DNA from: Erysipelotrichales bacterium
Lineage (GTDB): Bacteria; Bacillota_I; Bacilli_A; Erysipelotrichales; Erysipelotrichaceae
Assembly: GCA_910576855.1 (NCBI GenBank)
Contig: CAJTJP010000014.1
Coordinates: forward strand, 1-64,000
Direction: 5' to 3'
Length of the DNA: 64,000 nucleotides
How positions within the stretch are numbered: position 1 is the stretch's first letter; every line of letters begins with the position of its first letter. Below the pieces are notes generated by a model. The model ran no database searches. It was not told where the DNA came from and saw only the letters and a program-made list of their open reading frames with translations. Both the position numbers and the translations under genes were made by a program. This document shows, piece after piece, positions 45,409 to 55,185 of the stretch.

Positions 45409-47901
45409 TTAGCCTAAAACATCCTCGATCTTTTTTGTCACAAAGATCAACAGTGCGCCCATAAACAGAATTGTTACGATACTGCCCTGCATCGGTTCCG
45501 CACCTGTATTAGCGATCGGATTACGCGTTTCTTTTTCCGTTACGATTGCATAATAGGAATTATGATCCGTTGTAAAGATAAGCTTTCCGTCCTTGATCGT
45601 CGATACGATTTCAGTTACTTCTCCTGAATCAGAAATATACAACACACGCGGATTTTTCGCCAACAACGCTTCATCGAGCTTGATGACTATCTGAAATGCA
45701 CTGTCTGCATGATAAAGTGCATCATTTCTCAGCATATAAATATCATAGATTCTTTCAAAGTGATACTTATCAATGATCGAGCGATCCTTGATGCTGTCTA
45801 AGACTTCCTTGTGCTTCAGAGCTTGTAAGCTTTCCACAACTAATTGAACATCTGCAGGGAATTTACCGATTACCGTTACCGCTGATGCTTTATCATTCAT
45901 TGTATAGATAAAATCATCCTTTGATCCGGGATCGTCCGGCTTGGGATCTTCAGTTCCCGGCTGATCGGGCTTATCAGGTTCCGGATTATCGGGTTCAGGG
46001 TTATCCGGTTCCGGATTGTCGGGTGTAGGATCTACCGGCTGCGGCTTCGCTCTTGCGCCTGCAGCTTCCTTGATTGCCGCAACGGCTGCCTCGTCCCACA
46101 AATCATTATTTTCAAACTGATACTGCAGGGTATCACCGATTGCCAAGGTTTCATCACGGTTCGGTTCCTGTGCCTCGGTCGCATAGTTATCATGAATTTT
46201 ATTGAAATCACCCTTGTATAACCAATTACGCACACAATTTGTAAGCACGTTGTTTACAATCGTAAATCCGGTTGAGCCTTCATCTAAATAGATTCCGCCG
46301 TATTCATTATGAACACCGTCAATATAATTGTCATTCATCACAGTACCGTCCTGTCGGCCAAGTGTATAAATACCACCGCCGTCAATCAAAAACGGTTCCG
46401 TTAATACGTTCTCTACATAATTATGGGTAATTACATTCGCGCCGAGCACATAATTACGGCCTTCATCGTAATCATTGTAGCCCCAGCCCCAACCAACGCT
46501 GATTCCGGTATACGGAAGATTTTTAACAGTGTTGTATTCAATCTTTGTGCCTTTCGTATAGCCGACCAAAATTCCGGTACAGCCTCTGTAGGTATTGGCT
46601 ACGTTATTTACCACATTATCCGTAACCGCATTGTTTTCGGTCAGGTTTTCAGCTGTAGGAAATTGTTCAATCTTTGCGACATCACCGATAATGATTCCGC
46701 CGGCGCCGATTTTTTCAAAGCTGCTGTAGCTTACTGATGAATTCTTTGAGCCCTTGTTCAAATGAATTCCTGCACCGCCAAGCAGCGCAAAGCTGCTTTC
46801 TGTCACATGAACATTATCAACATATTGCCCGTAAACGGCACTGCCTGTCGAAGGAATCCATTCACGATCCCATTCATCGTCAGGATTGATCAAGGCACTT
46901 GCCTGGAATGTTTCTAAGCCATTCGGATCATTGGCCTTCAGCCATGTCGTATAACGGAAGTTGATATTAGAAAATGTAATGTTTTTTACAGAATTGTCTG
47001 CCGCTCCGTCAAATACGACCAAATTTTCCAGTCTGCCTAATACCGCGTCGACCTTGTTCATATCCTCGCCTTCTTTGGGAATATAGAAGACCTGATCGGC
47101 ACCCTTATCTAAATAGAACTCGCCCGGTTCATTGAGGAACTCATACGCATTCTGCAGATAACGCATGCTTTCCGCTCTTACCTCAGGCTCGTCTAATGCA
47201 GCACCGGTAAGATTCGCCGTAAATGCATCCTTAGATTCATCGGTATATTTCAAGCGGAATGCGGGTACATCGAAATCCTCGTTATCTTGTACCGAAGCTA
47301 AACGAATGATATTCCATTTCCATTTGCGTGCAAATACGATTTCTAAATCGTCAGGGCGTGCAAAGCTGTCAGGCAGATTTTCCTTACTGACATATAAATA
47401 CTTTTTCGCCCATTCGAGTGCCTTACACTCCTCACGTGCCAATAATGCACGCTCGCCGTTTACGTATAAATCGCGACTGTCTACGCCGTTCGCCGGTGCA
47501 GCCCATATATTATTATCTCCCTCAACCTTTGTCCATCCGCTGATGCTTGTACCTCCGGAAACGACAACATTTTCATCCTTATAGGCAGTCCATATTACCT
47601 GATGCCCGTTTTGTCCGCTATCACTGCCGGTAAAGGTAAGCGGTGAATCCAATACATAGGTTCCTCCGCGAATGTAAATCGTTAAATCCTCACTCATTGT
47701 CGCTGCATGCTGACGAGCCAGCTCCTGTGCTTTTTTCAAGGTCTGTACCGGCTGTTCCATTGTACCTTGATGATTATCATCACCATTTTGCGCATCCACA
47801 TAAAGCTCATTCACCGTCTGTGCCGCAGTCGGAGTGTGCGTCAATGACAATGATGTCGCAAGCATCATCATACATATCAGCATTTTTACTGCTTTTTTCA
47901 T
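45409..47901 (-). CDS. wall-anchored right-handed beta-helix carbohydrate-active protein
   Basis: The 830-residue protein has a signal peptide (1-27) and a right-handed beta-helix domain (~33-600) that begins YVDAQNGDDNHQGTMEQPVQT and has parallel-coil repeats with Asn ladders. A (PDNPE)-type Pro/Asp/Glu linker follows (~650-690), then a ~100-residue domain shared with the GH89 protein, and a C-terminal IANTG motif, hydrophobic helix and short tail. Such beta-helix proteins include glycoside hydrolases and polysaccharide lyases; the 'VVVSGGTSISGW' opening resembles GH141-like sequences, but I cannot assign a family. It is monocistronic, with a good ribosome-binding site (AAAGGAGCAG). Confidence 0.75.
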   Translation of the reverse strand: MKKAVKMLICMMMLATSLSLTHTPTAAQTVNELYVDAQNGDDNHQGTMEQPVQTLKKAQELARQHAATMSEDLTIYIRGGTYVLDSPLTFTGSDSGQNGHQVIWTAYKDENVVVSGGTSISGWTKVEGDNNIWAAPANGVDSRDLYVNGERALLAREECKALEWAKKYLYVSKENLPDSFARPDDLEIVFARKWKWNIIRLASVQDNEDFDVPAFRLKYTDESKDAFTANLTGAALDEPEVRAESMRYLQNAYEFLNEPGEFYLDKGADQVFYIPKEGEDMNKVDAVLGRLENLVVFDGAADNSVKNITFSNINFRYTTWLKANDPNGLETFQASALINPDDEWDREWIPSTGSAVYGQYVDNVHVTESSFALLGGAGIHLNKGSKNSSVSYSSFEKIGAGGIIIGDVAKIEQFPTAENLTENNAVTDNVVNNVANTYRGCTGILVGYTKGTKIEYNTVKNLPYTGISVGWGWGYNDYDEGRNYVLGANVITHNYVENVLTEPFLIDGGGIYTLGRQDGTVMNDNYIDGVHNEYGGIYLDEGSTGFTIVNNVLTNCVRNWLYKGDFNKIHDNYATEAQEPNRDETLAIGDTLQYQFENNDLWDEAAVAAIKEAAGARAKPQPVDPTPDNPEPDNPEPDNPEPDKPDQPGTEDPKPDDPGSKDDFIYTMNDKASAVTVIGKFPADVQLVVESLQALKHKEVLDSIKDRSIIDKYHFERIYDIYMLRNDALYHADSAFQIVIKLDEALLAKNPRVLYISDSGEVTEIVSTIKDGKLIFTTDHNSYYAIVTEKETRNPIANTGAEPMQGSIVTILFMGALLIFVTKKIEDVLG

Positions 47902-48116
47902 AATCTCTGCTCCTTTCTAAAGTTATGTCATAAGAGATTAACTTTCTGTAATAATTATAGCAGTCAATCATTAATAAAATATCATTATTTGTTGTAATAT
48001 ATTGTTCTTTTTTATAAACAAATGTTTATATATCACATACACTTTTATATCAATGTTCATTGAAAATTCCGACAGAGCCCTTGATTAAGGGTTATAACGA
48101 ATAAATTTAAGTATAT

Positions 48117-48147
48117 AAAAAATACACTGCCATTTTTCAGACAGTGC
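48117..48147 (-). terminator. terminator of ung-folC
   Basis: CACTGTC pairs with GGCAGTG on the minus strand and is followed by TATTTTTTT. Confidence 0.75.
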
Positions 48148-48191
48148 CATATGTTTTTGTAGAATATGATACACTTTTAATTCTTGATTTT

Positions 48192-49427
48192 CTAATTGCT
48201 TGATGCGGATAATCGCTTTAAGTATGCCCTGACCTCAGAAATAAAATATAAGGAACCGGTAATAATCAACGGTTCTTCAGAATCTCTCATTGCGGTTTGA
48301 ATCGCTTTTTGATAATCAGGATTAATTTTTACCGGCAGTCTGCCTGCCAAATCAATTGCTTTTTTACAACGATAAAAATCAAATTCAGTTACCGTCACAT
48401 CATTGCAGCAGGTACAAAGCATTTCAAGCATTGCGGTCGTTTCCTTGTCCTTTAATGCACTGAACAATATGCGTACAGAGCCCATTGTCTCAAGCGTTTT
48501 ACATAATGCGCGGATTCCGTCCTCGTTATGAGCGCCGTCAATAATGATCAGCGGCTTTTCCCAAACGGCTTCAAAACGCCCTTTCCAGCTTGCTGCTTTT
48601 AAGCCCTCATGAAGCACATTTTTTGAAATCGAATAATGATACACTTCCCTTAAGATTTTAAGTGCCTCAATTGCACAGGCGCAATTTTCTCCTTGATAAT
48701 AAGCAGGCTGTGTTAAGATATATCGCTCATTGGCATAGGTAAAGTGAAGCTCTCGATTGATAAGCAGCGGGTCGATGATCAACCCTGTCATAGTACAGGA
48801 TGACGACTGTTTATGACAAATATCTTTCAGAACGCTTACAGCTTCAGGATGTTTCTCACCGATCACTGTCGGAATATTCGCTTTGATAATACCACCTTTT
48901 TGCCAAGCGATTTCTGAACGTGTTGCTCCGAGATATTCCATATGATCCATACCGATATTGGTGATTACACTCAACAGCGGTGTTATTACATTCGTACAGT
49001 CTAAGCGCCCTCCGATACCTGCTTCGATCAGACATATATCTGCCTTTTGTTCATAAAAGTACAGAAACGCAATCACCGTATCGATTTCGAATGCACTCAG
49101 CCCATATTCATACCACCCTTGATGATAAGTATCATAATAATTTAAAAAACTTTCCTCGCTGATACATTCATCATTGATACGAATACGATCATAATGGGTT
49201 TCTAAATACGGTGAGGTGAAGGTAGCGACGCGATAGCCGGCAAGCTGCAGCACGCTGCGAATATCATTTAACGTAGAGCCTTTGCCGTTGGTGCCTGCAA
49301 TATGAATACAAGTCAGCCTTTTATGGATATCATTGATCGTATGCAGATAAGCTTCAAAATTCGCTATCCCCTTACGCTGATTTCGCCGTGCCTCAATTTC
49401 CTTTAAAACGACTTTGCTTCGCTTCAT
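48192..49427 (-). CDS. folC: folylpolyglutamate synthase/dihydrofolate synthase
   Basis: The 411-residue Mur-ligase-like protein has the P-loop HIAGTNGKGST, the folate loop TFTSPYLETHYDRIRIN, NIGMDHMEYLG and IDGAHNEDGI. It adds glutamate to folates (and possibly to dihydropteroate). Length is typical. It overlaps the ung stop by 4 bases, so the two are co-transcribed. Confidence 0.92.
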   Translation of the reverse strand: MKRSKVVLKEIEARRNQRKGIANFEAYLHTINDIHKRLTCIHIAGTNGKGSTLNDIRSVLQLAGYRVATFTSPYLETHYDRIRINDECISEESFLNYYDTYHQGWYEYGLSAFEIDTVIAFLYFYEQKADICLIEAGIGGRLDCTNVITPLLSVITNIGMDHMEYLGATRSEIAWQKGGIIKANIPTVIGEKHPEAVSVLKDICHKQSSSCTMTGLIIDPLLINRELHFTYANERYILTQPAYYQGENCACAIEALKILREVYHYSISKNVLHEGLKAASWKGRFEAVWEKPLIIIDGAHNEDGIRALCKTLETMGSVRILFSALKDKETTAMLEMLCTCCNDVTVTEFDFYRCKKAIDLAGRLPVKINPDYQKAIQTAMRDSEEPLIITGSLYFISEVRAYLKRLSASSN

Positions 49428-50080
49428 TCAGGAATGCTCCAATCAATCTGTTTGCGGTTCTGCTTTGCCAAATACTCATTCGCCTGCGAAAACGGCTTTG
49501 AACCGAAAAAGCCGCGATATGCGGATAAGGGGGACGGATGCGGTGCACATAAGATACAATGCTTGTCACTATCGATCAAAGCCTGCTTGCGTTGTGCCGG
49601 TGCTCCCCACAATAGAAATACTACCGCTTCACACTCTTTGTTGATTGTCTGTATTACATGATCTGTGAATTGTTCCCAGCCCTTATTATGATGACTCCCG
49701 GCCTTTCCCTCTTGTACACTCAGTACGGTATTCAGCATGAATACACCTTGCTTGGCCCAGCTTGTCAAGCATCCGTGCTGAGGAATCGCTGTTCCCAAAT
49801 CATTATTTAATTCCTTATAGATATTTCTTAAGCTCGGCGGTATTTTAATTCCCTTGCGTACCGAAAATGCCAAGCCGTGCGCCTGATTTTTTTCATGATA
49901 CGGATCCTGTCCCAATATCACGACCTTGATATCCTTCATCGCACAATATTGAAATGCAGAAAATAATTCCTCCTGCGGCGGAAAAATCGTTTTTTCCTCA
50001 TATTCCTTTTCAAGAAATTTCATCAGGTCTTGATAATATGCTTGTTGACGCTCCTCTTTCAGCCATAATTCCCAATCCAT
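49424..50080 (-). CDS. ung: uracil-DNA glycosylase
   Basis: The 218-residue family 1 enzyme has the water-activating motif GQDPYHEKNQAHGLAFSV (catalytic Asp) and the minor-groove loop HPSPLSAYRGF, with VFLLWGAPAQ between. It removes uracil from DNA. An upstream in-frame ATG exists, but GAGG spaces well to the ATG at 50080 (MDWELWLKEE), which also fits family length. Confidence 0.95.
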   Translation of the reverse strand: MDWELWLKEERQQAYYQDLMKFLEKEYEEKTIFPPQEELFSAFQYCAMKDIKVVILGQDPYHEKNQAHGLAFSVRKGIKIPPSLRNIYKELNNDLGTAIPQHGCLTSWAKQGVFMLNTVLSVQEGKAGSHHNKGWEQFTDHVIQTINKECEAVVFLLWGAPAQRKQALIDSDKHCILCAPHPSPLSAYRGFFGSKPFSQANEYLAKQNRKQIDWSIPE

Positions 50081-50327
50081 AGCCACTGCCTCAGTATCAT
50101 AGGATAAGACATATACCATGTCTCAGATACTTTTTCCTTTCTTTATTCACTTGATTCTTTTATTGCTTCGTGCTTTTTATTGTATCATATTTTATCGCAA
50201 AGCAGTATCCTTAAAGGCAGTTTCCATGTCTTTTGTATTTATTTTTTTGACGGGGTAATCCTATTGTTGAGAGGACGATAAAAAATTTGCTGAAAAAAGG
50301 AAAATATTCACATCTTTTTATTGACTT

Positions 50328-50348
50328 TTGATAGCGCTTAACGGACAA
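50328..50348 (+). promoter_or_regulatory. possible LacI/CcpA-type operator before the GH13-like gene
   Basis: TTGATAGCGCTTAACGG resembles a cre/LacI-type half-palindrome around a central CG. It lies at the -35 (TTGACT) of a poor promoter, ~30-45 bases before the start codon. It is an imperfect match only. Confidence 0.25.
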
Positions 50349-50375
50349 TTAAGGTATACACAAGGAGGATCGCTT

Positions 50376-52385
50376 ATGATCGACTTCACGCAGATGATTA
50401 AGGCTATTCAGTCGGCAAAGAAAAGTAACACAATGATATATAATTATACGATACCGCAGGCATGGAATACCTTTGGATTCGAACAGGGAAAACGACTGCG
50501 CAATCACGAAATGCTTGTTGATCCGCATGATTTTTACAGCTTTGCGCTGACTAAAATGATGCAGACAGAGACATGTGAACGCGCTGTGGGAAAGGAAAAG
50601 GGAAAAAACGGAAGCTGGATTGAAAAGGAAATCTTATATGCGTTGGATTTGCGCACCTTGACAAGCTGGGATCACGATCGCAGTGACGTGATCGAACAGC
50701 ATAATCTTTATGCGTTGAATGACAGTGGTACCTTCTTAAAGGCTATTATTTTATTGCCGCTGTTAAAACGAAGCGGAGTTACAACGCTTGTTCTACATCA
50801 GCTGTTTGAGCTTGATGTGCCTCGTTCTCATCATGATTATGCACATCCTTATGCGATCAAGCATCCGTTGAAAATTGCGGGCGGTTTGGCGGATCCGTTA
50901 TTACCAGGTATGGATGTGAATACACAGCTGCGGATGTTTATTTTGGCAGCACATCACTATGGGTTTCGGATTCTCTGTAATACGTCGTTAGCGCGCTTAG
51001 GTCGAGATAATGCACTTTTGGCCGAGCACCCTGATTGGTTTTATTGGATCAATAAAACTGATGAAAAGCAGTTTTTTGCGCCAACGGTAAAGGGCTTGCC
51101 GAAAAATTGTCTGCCGAGTAAAAACGCTTGTAAGCTGTTGTATCAACAGGAAGAGACACAAATGCATTTGAATAGGTTCAGCTATGATCCGCTCACTAAG
51201 GATGCGGCAGGATATTGCGAATGGCTGATGAAGCACAAGCATTGTTCCTTGGCTGAACTTGAGTCTGAGTTTCGAATCACGACCTCACCGATGTTTTCCG
51301 ATCAACTGAACAGTGAGCTTGCGCTCCAAAAGGAAACTACGTATCTGCGGTTTTATTACGATCAGCCGCTGAAGCAAGCACCGTATATATTACAGGATAC
51401 GCTGCGCCCTGATTTGTTTCCGTGCAGGCAGCCGATCATCGAGCTATGGGATTTCTTATGCGATTGTGCGGCAACGCTTGTGAGGGAGTATGATTTTGAC
51501 GGCTTCTTTTTGGATGAAGCATGGCTTATGCCGCAGAAATTAGTAAAGGCTGTCATCGCGAGCTGCCGTAAACAGAAGTCTCAGTGTGCAGTAGTTGTGA
51601 CCTGCAGTGATGAACAAGCCTTTGTTAAGTGGAAACGAAGCGGTGTGAATGCGATCAGCGGAAGCTGTGCCTATGATATCCATGACGGCGATATGCGCTC
51701 TTATCGTAGCTTTGCCTACAGCCGCTTAAATGCCGCTTCCTCACTTTTGGCAGCGGGTGAATTTTGTGATACGCCGCGAATTACTCAATATCAAGGGGGA
51801 GAATGCTTGGCCAAGGCTGTGATGTTTATGAATTTGTTTCTGCCGCATACGATTCCCTATTATACCTCGGGGCAGTTTTCATTAGAGAAACAGCCGCAGC
51901 ATTTATCTCCGTATGCAGATGTGAAATATGAAAATGCTTTGCCGTCGACCGATGTCCGCTGTCATAAGCAAGCCTTTGTCGATCGAAGCTTTTATACATA
52001 TACCCGAAGTGATTATCATATTTTGATCAATCAAATGGAGCGCTTCACAAATTTGAGAGCCAAGTATGCAGAGGCAATGGCAAAAGATGAAACGGCAATA
52101 CCGGTCTGGTTTGACAAGCCGAATGATCCGGGAATCGGATTTACATATACGCTGAAGAATCGTGCCCTGCTTGCGGTTTGTAATATCGACAGTGAGCATG
52201 GCCAGACTTTGACGATTCATACGGAAAATATGTTGTGGGAGCTACCGTTTATGTGGAAGCGCATTTATCAGATTTACTCCAGTCATGATCCATATACACA
52301 TGATATCGAGCTGAATTCATTTCAAAATATACCGCTTTATTTTGAGGCGGGTGAAGTGAAGGTACTGGAGATTCGTGAGGAATAG
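50376..52385 (+). CDS. GH13-superfamily-like TIM-barrel protein, altered active site
   Basis: The 669-residue protein has no signal peptide or membrane helix, so it is cytosolic. The centre resembles alpha-amylase-superfamily members of the GlgE/4-alpha-glucanotransferase kind (LRMFILAAHHYGFRIL, EHPDWFYWI). The usual catalytic regions are modified: the region I Asp appears as Asn (ILCNTSLAR), region II is DFDGFFLDEAW with candidate nucleophile D380, and region IV, normally NHDTPR, is FCDTPR (D465). A strong ribosome-binding site (AAGGAGG) marks the start. It is a single gene, with a decayed gene behind it. Activity on alpha-glucans is possible but unproven; a non-catalytic role is an alternative. 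Confidence 0.6.
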   Translation: MIDFTQMIKAIQSAKKSNTMIYNYTIPQAWNTFGFEQGKRLRNHEMLVDPHDFYSFALTKMMQTETCERAVGKEKGKNGSWIEKEILYALDLRTLTSWDHDRSDVIEQHNLYALNDSGTFLKAIILLPLLKRSGVTTLVLHQLFELDVPRSHHDYAHPYAIKHPLKIAGGLADPLLPGMDVNTQLRMFILAAHHYGFRILCNTSLARLGRDNALLAEHPDWFYWINKTDEKQFFAPTVKGLPKNCLPSKNACKLLYQQEETQMHLNRFSYDPLTKDAAGYCEWLMKHKHCSLAELESEFRITTSPMFSDQLNSELALQKETTYLRFYYDQPLKQAPYILQDTLRPDLFPCRQPIIELWDFLCDCAATLVREYDFDGFFLDEAWLMPQKLVKAVIASCRKQKSQCAVVVTCSDEQAFVKWKRSGVNAISGSCAYDIHDGDMRSYRSFAYSRLNAASSLLAAGEFCDTPRITQYQGGECLAKAVMFMNLFLPHTIPYYTSGQFSLEKQPQHLSPYADVKYENALPSTDVRCHKQAFVDRSFYTYTRSDYHILINQMERFTNLRAKYAEAMAKDETAIPVWFDKPNDPGIGFTYTLKNRALLAVCNIDSEHGQTLTIHTENMLWELPFMWKRIYQIYSSHDPYTHDIELNSFQNIPLYFEAGEVKVLEIREE

Positions 52386-53143
52386 CAATCGGTTTATTTT
52401 CTGTCTATATATCTATGTTTGCGCCGTAGGGGCATATCAATCAATTTTAAGAATATGCGCCGCGGCTTTACTTTTTCTCTTATTGGATTGGACCTTGATC
52501 GGTCTGTTTCAAGCTCTATTAATCCGACATGGATCAAAAAATATTGTTGATAATTTACTGTAATTTCCTCATATGCGGTGAGCTTTGCAAACAGTAATGA
52601 TACCTTTTTCTTTCTGCTTGGACAAAGCTTTAAAGCACGCAAGCGGAATATAGGCGGGGATTGGTTTACATTTGCATTTATAATTCAAAGGGCGAAGGCT
52701 CTTTAGGCTGTTGTACCTTGATTTTCTGTTGCTGCCGACCGGTTTAATTATCTTGGCTACTCTTAAAAGAGGAATATATACAATTCGGCATAAGAATGAA
52801 CACCTACCGATGGTAGAGTCGGATAAACGGGGCTTTTTAACTCTTCTGACAGTATAGTTCCGGACGGAATTTGACGAGCTTAAGGAATATGTGCTTTCAG
52901 AGCATGTCATTCCCGCTTTCTCTGACTCTATCTTGTTTATGATATTCAAAAAAGATATAGGTATGAGATGAAGCCGGCGCAGTCGGCATTGTGAGAAAGC
53001 GTTTAATCGGTCAGTCATGACACCATAATCTATTATGCACATTTCCATAATGCTTGTCTTTTTGTCTTTGATTCGGAACAGTTTGGTGCCGGAGGTCTGT
53101 CTTTTGTTTCCGGTCGCTTACTTCTTTATCGTACATGAGCATT
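52386..53143 (+). pseudogene. decayed gene of unknown family
   Basis: The plus strand holds coding-like stretches broken by stops and frame changes: ...MRRGFTFSLIGLDLDRSV..., ...SFANSNDTFFFLLGQSFK..., RLLYLDFLLLPTGLIILATL, ...VESDKRGFLTLLTV then stop then FRTEFDELKEYVLSEHVIPA, and finally FDSEQFGAGGLSFVSGRLLL. The order and residue composition suggest one former protein with at least one membrane helix. I do not recognise it. The long open frame on the opposite strand is Arg/Ser-rich and has no ribosome-binding site, so I treat it as a shadow. Confidence 0.45.
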
Positions 53144-53145
53144 TT

Positions 53146-53186
53146 AAAAGCTTGTCTCATGTGCCTTTTCACATGCTGACAAGCTG
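53146..53186 (-). terminator. terminator of lysS
   Basis: AGCTTGTC/GACAAGCT with an inner CATGTG/CACATG helix, followed on the minus strand by TTTTAAAAT, close behind the lysS stop. Confidence 0.8.
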
Positions 53187-53200
53187 TTTAATTAATATTC

Positions 53201-54703
<1,503 letters not shown>

Positions 54704-54725
54704 TTATGTTCCTGTTTACTTAAAT

Positions 54726-54757
54726 AAAAAAATCTCGCCCATGAGGGGCGAGATTTA
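54726..54757 (-). terminator. T-box-controlled terminator
   Basis: AATCTCGCCC pairs with GGGCGAGATT on the minus strand and is followed by TTTTT. It directly follows the conserved T-box and competes with the antiterminator. Confidence 0.92.
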
Positions 54758-54966
54758 CTTCGCGGTACCACCCTGCTTCACTGTACATTCACATATACAG
54801 CCTTGCTTACTTGAAATCAAGTAAACTCGTAACGTGAGTATGACGTCCTTTCGGATAGCTCCAAGTCTTTATTTTCATCAATATTTCACGAATACGACTT
54901 CCAGCCTAAGATCGTATCTCTCTATCGCTTCATGATTGATTACTTTTCTTATCAACGCTTTATTTC
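54728..54966 (-). promoter_or_regulatory. T-box riboswitch of lysS
   Basis: The minus-strand leader contains the T-box sequence AGGGTGGTACCGCG at ~54762-54775, an upstream stem I region with AGAGAG (~54918) and a candidate AAA lysine specifier in GTGAAATATTG (~54880). Binding of uncharged tRNA-Lys should favour the antiterminator. The specifier assignment is tentative. Confidence 0.9.
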
Positions 54967-54972
54967 GGTATG

Positions 54973-55001
54973 ATTATATCGTTTTCCGATTCGATTGTCA
55001 A
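54973..55001 (-). promoter_or_regulatory. consensus sigma-A promoter of lysS
   Basis: TTGACA, 17 bases, TATAAT on the minus strand: a perfect match in all 12 positions. The remaining gap to 55185 shows no gene and no clear terminator for the adhesin gene upstream. Confidence 0.92.
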
Positions 55002-55185
55002 TCTTAAGTCAATCGCTGATATGAATATATCAGGTTTTTATCGGATACACGATTCAATCAGTTTTACGGATAAGCAGTGGAGAAAAGAAGAAGGACTTTC
55101 TAAGGGTTAAAAAACTTTATCGAATAATCAGATTTTCATTGCATAATCAAAAGGGTGGACCTACGGTGTATTTGTATCTCCCATT

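Noticed and set aside
45970-46030. Repeated Pro-Asp-Asn-Pro-Glu coding repeats as a CRISPR or tandem DNA element
   Set aside because: It is a simple in-frame linker repeat inside the beta-helix protein gene, without spacers or palindromes.
52569-53048. 159-codon open frame on the minus strand
   Set aside because: Arg/Ser/Lys-rich, no ribosome-binding site, no family resemblance; the opposite strand has the coding-like pieces, so it is an antisense shadow of a decayed gene.
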